Made by a program: the position numbers and the translations under genes. From the NCBI GenBank assembly GCA_030141605.1, contig JAQGDQ010000027.1:795812-859811 (forward strand): a stretch of DNA of 64,000 bases, in the 5' to 3' direction. The stretch is from Tubiluchus corallicola. Its lineage: Eukaryota; Priapulida; Priapulimorpha; Priapulimorphida; Tubiluchidae. The notes below the pieces were generated by a model, which ran no database searches, was not told the DNA's origin, and worked only from the letters and a program-made list of their open reading frames with translations. Positions 27,601 to 37,900 of the stretch are shown piece after piece. Within the stretch, counting starts at the first letter, position 1; the number at the start of each line of letters is the position of its first letter.

Positions 27601-30600
27601 AAAACACAAAACAATATCAAATACTAAAGATGTGCTAACCAAACAAAACTTACTAAGCAGAAAACAATTAATATTAGGATGTTAGGAATAACTTATAATG
27701 CTTATATGGCAGTCTAACTTTACAGTGCAGTTACATTATAATCTAATTATGTTCAATTCTATTGGTGGCAACAAATTATACTAACTAAATGATATAACTC
27801 ACATCGTGTTCAGTCTAGAAAGTTTTCTCTTGCAAGGTAATTAAAACAAGCATTATCCATTCAGAACACTCTCAAAGAGAACTTACGAGAGCAAAATGTC
27901 TAGTCTGAATGTGCCATTATAGGGACTAGTAACAGACTGCATGCTTATAACAAATAAGTAAACAATTAGACATTGATCAACTCTCTTAACTCTGTTTATA
28001 GTTTCTCTCTTAATCTATTAATGTCGTGAATATACCCAATTTACTTTATCCATGTATATCCTAAATTCTACTTTTTACAGTCACAAAGGCATAATAATAT
28101 TTCAAATTTCATCTCTATTATGCTGACAATCATGAAAAATGGTTAGCCAGCCTTAAGTTAGTCTAGTGACACAGAGGCCCAGGCTTATGCACAGTGACTC
28201 TCAGAAATTATTTGTGCAGTTGTGCAAAAAACCTGAAGGCATTGTCATTTAGACAAAAATCGGCAAATTTCAGAATCAGACTAAGCAGAATATAGGTTAA
28301 ACGACAGTGTTGTTATTTCTATGTGTCTATGTTATTTCTAACCTGAGATAATCCACATTGAAGAAGCTAATCCACAAAAAAACAACGGCAAAATTGCTGC
28401 TTCTATAAGATACTATCGGTGTTTGAAAATACAAATGTATTCTACTTCATAATGTAATAGTAAAAAAGACAAGTCTCAAAAATGTTTCTTTTTCACAGGA
28501 GCTCGTCCATGAAGGATAAAAGCTCCCGTGAAACATGAAAATTTTTGAGACTTCATGGGCACTTTGACTTCTTTACGATTATGACCATGGCAAGTCTCGG
28601 AAGAGCACTATCTTATTTTCAAGCATCATAATGTAGTTTTAACTGTGCCAACTTATGGATGGTTTTGGTTTGCAAGCAACTTATAATTTCTTAGCTCATG
28701 TAAGATAATGACACAGTAGTGGCACTTACTTCATCCGGATAAGGAAAAAGATGGCATAGATATTTTCCACCAGAATCACTGTAACAGACGCCTAAACTAT
28801 GGCACACAACATCAGGTGTAACACTAACAGTAAATCTGTAAAAATCAATGAAACAGGAACAATTGTGTTAATGAAATGTGTACTACATGTACGCACTCAA
28901 AGCTCTGATTATTTTTTTGAACTTTACGCAACCTATTTAAAACTTGTTTAAAACGTCTTATCATTAACATGGCTGTGCCTAACAATCATTACGGGAGCTT
29001 AAAGTCCGGAGTGCAATATATAAGACAACATGTAAATGTTCCAAGACGAACCTTCTAAGTTTTATTTTTGAAGAGTGTTTTCTTGTGCTTTAAATATACT
29101 TTAATGAAAATTCAACACTGTCCATCAAAATTCCAACAAACTACAGACTAATCAAACACTGAATTTGAAATTCAATTCGTTCATTGTGACACACATGGAA
29201 TACACTTAAAGTATCATGTACATAACACAGATGGCATGGATATATAATGTATCCATAAAGACACGAACATATTCCATAATTTCATTATCACATTTTGCAA
29301 TTGCTGCAACCTGCAATAAATCGACAATGTGTCCTATATACCGTGTAGTGCCACTATATTTCAGCCTTGGTGTTCGACAGTGGCGTCGCTATACGGGGTG
29401 TGGGCCGTATTGGATGACGCCATCCTGGGTGTGACACCATAAATATAAGTGTATTTTTTGTGGCATCACTGTGATGTCACATGAAAGAAGCTTTTCAAAG
29501 CTTAAACAAATCAAACACGACTTGCGATTCACAATGGGACAGTCAAGGCAATCTGATCTTTGCTATCTAATGTAATTGATTTTGATGAAGTAATTGACAA
29601 ATTTGCAATGGTAAAGTCCAAGAATGATTGTTGCAATAATTAGTAAATACAGAATTGTATGAGTTTTAATGCCAGTTTATTTTGTTATTTCAACTAAGTA
29701 GTGTATTTTCATATGATTAAAAGTGTTGCTTCAACGTATAAATATCTCATATAGAAATTAAAAATATTAAAGTTTCATTTTTAAAATAAACATTGTCAAT
29801 GCACTAACGTGTTCTTAGCACTTTAACTCAGAAGGATGGAAAACAAAATGATGTTGTCTAGATGATGTTTCTCTTATTCGCCATGTAGGAAGTGCTAGCT
29901 ACGTACGTAAGATACTACCTAAGGATTTTGTATGATACAGTATATGAGCTTCAACGCATGGGTGACACCATGAGTACCACAGCGGGTGACACCAACCCTA
30001 GCGGTGCCCCTGGTGCTTGATATAGTTGGAGTAAATTTGATTTTTGGCTGAACGTTTGCTATAAAACCTACTATCTGTTTGATTTTAATATAATAATTAA
30101 TTTTAATTTAATTATAAGCAAGTTATAATTTGCAAAAAGTGGCTTCTCGGTTATTTTTAAGTATTTTAGCCCTGTGGAACATAAAGTAAACACACATACA
30201 TATCTATAATAATTGGTCCAACAAAATCAACAGCTAATTTACAAGCAACATGAAACTTGTCAGGTAGGTAGTTGCACATTCTCTCCAATGAGGTAGCAAT
30301 GGTCTCATTATGTATTACAGACGTCTGCTCCAGTAAACCCATCACAACAGTGCAAGCTTCAAAAGTAAAACAAAAAGGAAAACATATTAGGATTTTTTAA
30401 ACATACTTAGCACATACTAACCCTGACTCAAGCTATGAACTTTCAGTGAACTCAAAATCACGAGACAGTGCTAACAAGGGCAACAAACATGCGTCGATTC
30501 TGTTTTAAGAACATTAAACTATTAACGAAATTATGGTTTACTTACTTGCACATTTCATCCCTCCATTAATTCCTCTCGCACAAACATTGTTTTCCCTGTA

Positions 30601-30654
30601 AGTGAAAAATGTGAAAAATAACAACAGAAAAAAAGAAAATTTCAAGCAGTTCAT
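19026..30654 (-). CDS. AOAH: Acyloxyacyl hydrolase (AOAH), 18 exons, complete
   Basis: Secreted or lysosomal lipase that removes the secondary acyl chains of lipid A, detoxifying lipopolysaccharide. Exons, in transcript order: 30546-30654, 30200-30356, 28730-28835, 27502-27561, 26711-26781, 26204-26264, 25784-25847, 25632-25672, 25037-25180, 24872-24941, 24266-24379, 23807-23843, 22880-22954, 22669-22744, 21151-21366, 20101-20203, 19921-19997, 19026-19154. All phases close, giving 569 aa (human AOAH 575). Residues 1-18 form a signal peptide (MNCLKFSFFLLLFFTFF). A saposin-B domain follows, to about 110 (KCATCTVVMGLLEQ, CKLAVDFVGP, VVCHSLGVC). A calcium-binding segment spans 197-228 (GRDCRDNDAFVYP, TDSNCNG). 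The GDSL-type lipase has IVLGDSASAHFH (Ser252), LVGNDVC (Asn365) and PADGFHPNQ (Asp521, His524). The C-terminus ends GDQGGY. All catalytic motifs are intact. Exon 8 needs the second of two nearby acceptors to stay in frame. It shares a promoter region with anillin. Confidence 0.97.
20716..21039 (-). other. Unassigned open frame inside AOAH intron 15
   Basis: A 107-codon minus-strand frame lies between AOAH exons 15 and 16. It starts MVEFIVDYLQCHLLARIGKK. It has no recognised motif and joins neither exon in frame. It could be a transposon relic or chance. Confidence 0.2.
21645..22360 (-). repeat. 0.7-kb repeat, copy 2, in AOAH intron 14
   Basis: Inverted near-identical copy of 15449-16214, with (GT)n and (GA)n tracts at 21646-21712. 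Differences from copy 1 are a few substitutions, short indels and a shorter microsatellite, so the duplication is recent relative to the other repeats here. A (GT)n tract at about 22376-22394 lies just outside. Confidence 0.8.
24130..24165. repeat. (TA)n microsatellite in AOAH intron 11
   Basis: About 15 TA dinucleotides. A second short TA tract at 24238-24260 abuts the 5' splice site after the exon at 24266. Confidence 0.8.
26871..27428. mobile_element. TTAA-flanked MITE, copy 1
   Basis: The element starts TTAAAGGAAAGGACAAGTC and ends with the inverted TGCCCTTTCCCTTAA. It is therefore bounded by TTAA with ~17-bp imperfect terminal inverted repeats. It is homologous along its whole length, in the same orientation, to 47665-48146 (shared blocks 'gtgacttttcntaagcgc', 'tgggcatt', 'aacttcct'). 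TTAA target sites are characteristic of piggyBac elements, so this is probably a piggyBac-driven non-autonomous family. It lies in AOAH intron 4. Confidence 0.75.
28405..28625. repeat. Foldback element with an 83-nt hairpin core
   Basis: Left arm 28471-28503 pairs with right arm 28521-28553 at 28 of 33 positions, around a 17-nt loop. Weaker pairing continues outward with bulges ('taatagtaaaaaagac' against 'cttctttacgattat' and beyond). The element lies in AOAH intron 3. It is either a small palindromic MITE or a locus able to give a microRNA-like precursor; sequence alone does not separate these. Confidence 0.55.
28890..29092. repeat. Dispersed repeat, uninterrupted copy
   Basis: This copy matches the flanks of the hAT-like insertion at 7150-7998. 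It shows the pre-insertion structure of that repeat ('catggctgtgcctaac' at the junction). It lies in AOAH intron 2. Confidence 0.6.
29378..30012 (+). mobile_element. hAT transposon remnant
   Basis: Terminal inverted repeats CAGTGGCGTCGCTA and TAGCGGTGCCCCTG (complement CAGGGGCACCGCTA) agree at 11 of 14 positions. They are flanked by 8-bp candidate target duplications gtgttcga and gtgcttga, matching at 6 of 8. Inside, from about 29476, one frame reads SHERSFSKLKQIKHDLRFTM, then GQSRQSDLCYLM. After a stop it resumes as IDFDEVIDKFAMVKS. This is the C-terminal hAT dimerisation domain. The catalytic part is gone. It lies in AOAH intron 2 on the opposite strand. Confidence 0.85.
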
Positions 30655-30842
30655 TGCTTCCAACGTTCAGCAGCTGACTGAGCTAAGGAAATGACGTCAG
30701 CGGATGTTGATTTTTGCCACGTGATCCCCGCAAACTTTGAATTTGGAATAACTGACAGGTTGCGTTATATCTACAGGTTTTGTGACTATTTTACGGTGGA
30801 AGTATTAATTTTGAGATTTTATGAAGCTCGTGTGTGACAAAC
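30655..30842. promoter_or_regulatory. Shared bidirectional promoter region, AOAH/anillin
   Basis: Only 188 bp separate the two start codons, so both 5' UTRs and core promoters must lie here unless unseen upstream exons exist. Visible motifs are a CRE-like tgacgtca at 30692-30699, an E-box cacgtg at 30718-30723, and a CDE-CHR-like pair: cccgc at 30727-30731, a 4-nt spacer, then TTTGAA at 30736-30741. The CDE-CHR arrangement with a 4-nt spacer is known from G2/M genes controlled by DREAM and MuvB complexes. There is no TATA box at an obvious position. Confidence 0.65.
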
Positions 30843-33800
30843 ATGAGTACCGATTCAATGATAGACGAGTTTACACTGGTATGTTTATAAGTTCTTTCTT
30901 TTAGCAATATGCATTTACACTTGAAGCAAGTAACCGTCATGCTAGTTTAATAAAGAAAAGAAGACTAGGACTACTGATTACCGGCATTATTACATGATTG
31001 ATAAATTTACTCTGGTGCCATTATAATTACTTCATGGTGAAATTCAAGCTTAAAATGCCCGTAGAAATCGTATCGTTAAACATGATGACCATAGACGTAG
31101 AACATTCTCCAGTATAGATTACATTTGCACTTAATTTATTTAGCTCCTTATAAAAGATAAATGCAGTAAATATGTAACATGCTTTACAATAATTAAATGT
31201 GGAGTGGTATAGAAATCCTATTAGATTTCTGGTAATTTCAGAATTGTGGAAAATCTTATTTGAGCGTATTGCAGTGTGTGACACATTATTGGTCAGCTAC
31301 CAGCTACCCTTTAACTATTTGTTATAGAAATTACTAGAAAAGACAAAGGCGCGAAAAGAGTGTCTTAGCAAGATGAACAACGAATCAGCTAGTCGTTCTA
31401 GAAAGCCACTAACAGAAGAATGTACAAATATTGACCACATTGATGGTAAGTGTGAAAGTGTGCATGCTGTTTTTTGTACTGTATCAGTTATTGTTATTGT
31501 CATAAGTGTTGAAAGTATTGCTGGTGATATCATCAAGTACTTGGTCACAATTTATGGTGGTCAAGTAATTTAGCATTGCATCGTTTGGGCGTGTACAATA
31601 TAAATCATTTAGATATTTGTATATATATATGTTGTCGATTGTTTGTAGTGGATAAGCCTACTGTGCGCAAGCACCTAACAAGTATTACTTCTGGTTCTTG
31701 CCAATATTATATGCATGTTGTCATATCAAATCATTAATATTAACTGTATATTTTTTTCTCATTGTTTCCAAATAAATGAAAAAAATAAAGTATGTGGCTG
31801 TTTGACTAAGACTATGTCACCTAAGCTCACATGGCCATTTCTCTATTAATTACAAACTTATCTACTTAAAAGACATTGATCAGCAAATATTGATTTTAAC
31901 TAGATAATCAGTTTATTTTTGATATACATATATATATATATATTGATAGTTTGACATTGTACGTTTTTTTGTATTTATGGCCCCTTACCTTATATGGTTA
32001 TATGGTTTGAGGGATATTTATTATCAGAAAAGATATATACAAGATATTAAACCAGTTAAAAATCACCATTCAGTCAAACCAATGGAAGGCCTGATTCGTC
32101 TTATCATAAATACTATTTTGAGATTTGTCTGCCAAGCTTTTCTTTACACTTTTTACTTTACGAGTACTGGTATTTAAATTTGAAATTGATTTTGCAACTG
32201 TTTAAATTATTAGAATTTATTGACTGACCAAAAGACCATAGATGTTCTCATGCCTATCTATGTCTTTTATATCTTTTTTTATATTAAAATGCTATCATTC
32301 CTGTTTACAAGTTCCAACTACAATGCATAAAATGAACTCATTTTGCTCTTTTATCGATTACCATTGGTATTTGTAAGATTTCTTCATATGTAGCACATAG
32401 GCTAAAATTTTTAAAAAAATTCTTCTTTCAGACGATGTTAAGAAGACCACGCAAAAGCCTGACACTCCTGCCATCCAGGGTGTTAGGTCAAGACTCAAGC
32501 AACTTGCTGAACAGAAACCATGGGAAGGAGGAGGTCAGACATTGCTTAATTTAACATACAAGAGTAGAAAATGTTGTAATTGAAAACTCAAAGCTGTTGT
32601 TCTGATAATTGAAAATTTTGGGCAGTCTTTAAATGATTCCTTTGGATTGCATTTGAACTTGTTACCCATAGTAATAGTTGATTGATTAATTCGCGTTTTA
32701 TACTCTTTTGTTAATTGTCGAATTTGTTTTGCTTTTTATTTTCCCTGTATATGACTCGTTTTAATTATAAAATTAAATCTTTACCCAAATAAAAATTGAC
32801 TAACATGCATTTATGTTGAATTTGCTCATCGGTAGTAATCTGATTTCTTTTTACTCTAATTTTTTCTGAAAGGAAGCCACATGTTATTCCTTTTCTCACG
32901 TTCACGGACAAACCTGGCAAGGAATTTTTTTACCGCGTGTGTTCATGCATATTTCACTCACGTTATTACAGTGTGACTTCCTAGTTAAATTATAATCTTT
33001 AATTGTAAAAAGATCTGGCATAGGTAAGCCAAAAATGTATTTCTTGTGCTGTTTCACTTTTATCATGCATTTTCCACCTGATATTTTGTTTTTAGTAGCG
33101 TGACCTCAGATCTGTTATTGTTATTGTTCTCTCTAGGTGAAAATGTGATCGATGATTTGCCTGGACTTTTTCCTCGTGGAAATAGAAACCAAAATGAAAT
33201 TCTTACTAGTAATACCACTTCAGTAAACACAGGACGACAATTTCGCAGCAGCCGCTTAGCTAATCTCGCATCAACTATTAACAGCTGGGATGATGATTAC
33301 TCATATCACACTGTAGGGTCAGCCAATGCTAATAAGAGTCCCTTTAAGCCATTGAAGCCTGTGGATAATGCTGAAGATGTTTCTAATCCAGTACCGGAAA
33401 AACTGCCTAAGCTTGGTGCTAGTGGTACTTCTTCAAAGTCGCCTAAAATCAGTAAAACTGGGTAAGGTAATATTTAGTATTAATGGAGGAAATATTTCCC
33501 AGATTATATACTAACTGTATGTTTGTTTATCAACTACTAGTCTACTTTTTCTTAATTGAGAGTTTTCGCTACAATCATAGAATGCTTTTTTGGGATTGTG
33601 GGAATGGAACTGACGTCATGCTAACACAATCGCGCTGTTCATTAAATTTTTGATGTTTAGCAGCACCAATAGGATCAAAAGCACTTTTTAAGGCATTACT
33701 TACTCATGTGTAGATGAATGTGTAGTTAAAAGTTTTTTTTTTGCTAGACAGCAAATTGGCAATATTTTGCTGCTTTTTTGTCTGTAGATGTCAAGAACCG

Positions 33801-34915
33801 TTGCATTGTTTCACGTATGCAAAATTTTTATGAACGACTAGGTTTGGTACTTCAACTAATAGAACCAATAATGAAGCAGTTCCTGCAAAACCTCAAAGAA
33901 CATTTGAAGATGAAAGCAGCGTATTACAAGAAAGAGAAATGAAAGAGCAGAACGAAGATAAGCCATTTTTCCAGGTATTTCATCATTCTTTACTACTAGT
34001 TAACAGTTCATCGACACAAGTGTAATGAAAGTCAAATTTTGTAATCTAAATTAGTCACTGTCTTGCATGAAAAATGTCTGGCACTATGTGAATGTCTTTA
34101 CAGCTGTTAACCAACAAATTTCAATAAATACTGCATGTATAATCTACTATCAATTAACTAAGTTCTTGATTTTTCTAATTAAGCGTCCTTATCCATCTGT
34201 TAATTCTCCAATGTTGAAAACTTTTTAATTATACTTCACTGATTAGTTGAATGTATAATAGACTTGGTGGTGGATTTTATATGCTTAAAACATTTTTTGC
34301 ATGTTTAGATATTCCTTATTTCTTTAAACAAATAATGTAAAAAGTGACTGTGAAAACTGCATTGGCTCTATTCGTGGTAGACTGACTGACATGAAATGTC
34401 AAACTTTAACCAAAGTTCTTGAATTTAATCGGAAATAACAAGGCAGTATGGGTTTGACGGTTTTGCCTTACAAATGAATTTGCATTTTTTCAGTCTGAAG
34501 AAAACATTGATCTTGTTTTAGATGGTAGAGGGAGCCAGGTAAGTGTAGCTGTATGCCTCTTGGATGTTGCTGATTACAATACACGAGTCGGCTCAGTTGC
34601 TTTGGAATTTCATTATGCATTACACAATACAGTCAATGCTTCAATGTGCTACTGATTCACTGTAACTGAAAATATTGTTCACTTGTTCATTTTTTTTTAA
34701 ATACTAAGTATCGTTAATTGTGTTTGCTTAGCAAATAGAGCAGTTTCTAGTGGCGTACATTCACTCTAATAATAACATTAAATAAAATATTATCATATTC
34801 TTATTATTGTGCATATAAGCTAGTAGTTTAGTTCAACATGATAATGAATTTTGTTTGTTTTTTATTCGTTTTCTATAACTTGAAGGTTCTGGTTACCAGT
34901 CATATGTGAGGATTC

Positions 34916-34950
<35 letters not shown>

Positions 34951-37900
34951 CCCAACAAACTTAGTATTTCCAACCATGCTTTGGATTACTGTATTTTCTA
35001 TTAATCGATGATGCTTAACAGCGAATCAAGAGCAAGAGTTTTTGCATCATGATTTTATTTTCAACAAATATTTCAAATCCTTTTTCACAAAAGTTACTCA
35101 AAATTATGATTGCTTGCCAAATGGAACACTTATAACTTATTATTGTTGTACAACAATAATAATATATTGCTGCAATATTTATAACACTGTTATGTACGTA
35201 ACTGCTTATATTGCCTGACATATCAGCACTAGTAACTGCACACATCCTAATCTTTTTTCCTACTTCTTTTTGCATGGCTGTTAATTTGTGTTATTAGTTT
35301 TTCTTAGCCCCATAGACTTTAAAACGTCTGTGTGAATAAAGTAATACTGTTTTCTTTTTATGTGCCTTCTCACTAGGCAAAATTATTAGGAACATAAATT
35401 GCTAATATAATCAAAGTTATATCTTTTGTAAACATACACACAACTTATCCCCTAAAATCTAAAAAACTATAATTTGTCATGAGAAAGGTCTATAACATTG
35501 TGAGGCACTGTGTAACAGGGTTGAACCGTGCCACTTCTTCATTCTACGTGAGGTTTCATTGATGTAGCAAAGATTTTGCTTTATTAATCTTATCTTCTCA
35601 ATATTCTTATTTTGCATATGGTTTAGCATTTTTTCTCTTTTTGATAATAAATTTGTTTTTTTTTACTTTAGAAGGTGGATTTATTTATTATTTGATCAAA
35701 TTGTTGAGTTAGAACTTTTTTGTCAGTTTTACTTATTTTCAGTACTTCTATGGCATGCAGTGTCTAATGTAAGGTGTAATACTAACTTTAGGGAGTGCAA
35801 CTGTTTTCAAATAATTGCAGGTACGCCTCAGGAAGACCCCATCAAAAGAGAAACAATCACGTGATGATGTAGTTAGCGCCATCACTGTTTTCGGGTTTGT
35901 GGAAGAAGACCAGCAAGTGCGACAAGCTAACGGAGTTCAAAACGAAAAAGTGAAGAACCTTTTACCTAGTACAGTTGAAGGCAAGAAGGATACAGCCACT
36001 CCAGGAAGAAGAGAAATTGAAGCTGCTAGTAAAAATAACCAGGTAAACTTGCATTATTTTTAATGAATTCTTGTGATTTAACCATCTTCTTATCCACCTG
36101 TTTGCGCGGTTTCGTATAGATAAAAATGACGGCAATTTATAGTAACTAAAGTTTATTCTTTTTTAAACGTATCGTCCCAACTCTGACGTTGTTTATGCGA
36201 TATGTGTAAAAATTAATAAATTTTAACTACTGTAAACCGTAAAATTGATGCTTGCTGGAAATGTTTCCAAATTTTGTGGGAACGCCCTGGCGCAATAATT
36301 TCCAGTTGTTTACTGGTTCTGTGTAGCAGAATGTCGGATAATACAGCAGTTAGCTAATCAGCACTGTTCTGTGTGGCAGAATGTCGGATAATACAGCAGT
36401 TAGCTAATCAGCACTGTTCTGTGCGGCAGAATGTCGGATGAAACAGCAGTTAGATGTGCAGCAGTGTGCTGTGTAGCAGAATGTCGGATGATACAGCAGT
36501 TAGCTGTGCAGCAGTGTGCTGTGTGGCAGAATGTCGGATGATACAGCAGTTAGCTGTGCAACAGTGTGCTGTGTAGCAGAATGTCGGATGATACAGCAGT
36601 TAGCTGTGCAGCAGTGTGCTGTGTAGCAGAATGTCGGATGATACAGCAGTTAGCTGTGCAGCAGTGTGCTGTGTAGCAGAATGTCGGATGATACAGCAGT
36701 TAGCTGTGCAGCAGTGTGCTGTGGGGCAGAATGTCAGATAATACAGCAGTTAGCTAATCAGCAGTGTGCTGTGTAGCAGAATGTCAGATGATACAGCAGT
36801 TAGCTATGCAGCAGTGTGCTGTGTAGCAGAATGTCGGACGATACAGCAGTTAGCTATGCTGGAGTGCTCTGTGGCAGCACAGGTATTAGCGATCACCAAT
36901 AAAAGGTGCCGCCTACATTTGTTGTTTTTCCTTTTTCTGAAAGTGTTGTTTTGATCCATGCCAGTATGTTTTTTAAGTTCGCAATTACATAGTTAAGCTA
37001 GCGATCAACTACATTAGACAATGCATAATTTTCATTGGAATATTGCCTGGCAAAAATGTCATTTCCCAAACAAGGCTTTGTTTGAAGCGCAATTCACAAT
37101 CATTCACGCATTCCGGTTTATAGTGGTTTAAATAAACAAATTTATTGTGCTTGCATTTGCAATATGTGGCAAGCTGTCATTGCAAAATTGTGTATTAATC
37201 ATTAACCCAGGAACATTAATTGCTTCTTTTCGGTTTTTTCACATATATGCTGCTATATTATAGTGCACCTTATTTATTTATACAAACAAAATTACAGCTA
37301 TCTAAAATCAGATTTCTCAGGGTTTAATTTCCCTTAGTTAGTTACACTCATCTAAATCTAAAATTTTCACTTTCAGAGATTAAAAACAACAGTCCCGGGT
37401 ACCAAAACTCCCGTAAAATTCGACAGGAACAGTGAATCAAGTGACGAAGCAGATTCAGAACATGATGTTTCCTCTAGTGGAATTAATGTATCATCAATGT
37501 ATAGCAAGTGGGAATCAAGATGTCGTCAAAATGCTTCTGGTATGTTTAACTTTAACTACTCTTGCAGTCAACAAATAATGACTTAATGTTATAGCAAAGT
37601 AAATGAAAAAGTAAACTAGACTGACACTCAGTGCAGCTCAGAATTCCAGCGAGGCTTGCAATGTAGCTCTAATTTGTTTAGCTACTCATTGACGATGATT
37701 ATTATGATTATGATGATGATCTGGTTTTCCACATAAACTACACGATTGCTTAAGTGAGACGTCACCATCTCCTTAATGACACACATTCCCGCTTTTTGAG
37801 CACTGTATTATGATGTCACTTGGAATTTTCTCATGAAGCCTATAGTTAACGAATTAAAATCTTAATCTATGTTGTCAAAATTGAAAGCTGTCATTTTTAT

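Noticed and set aside
33100-33136. In-frame extension upstream of anillin exon 4 suggesting a new start
   Set aside because: The exon begins at a clear acceptor (ctctctag) at 33136, and the upstream codons are intronic.
36317-36882. CRISPR-like regular array
   Set aside because: Repeats are contiguous with no variable spacers; it is a eukaryotic minisatellite in an intron.
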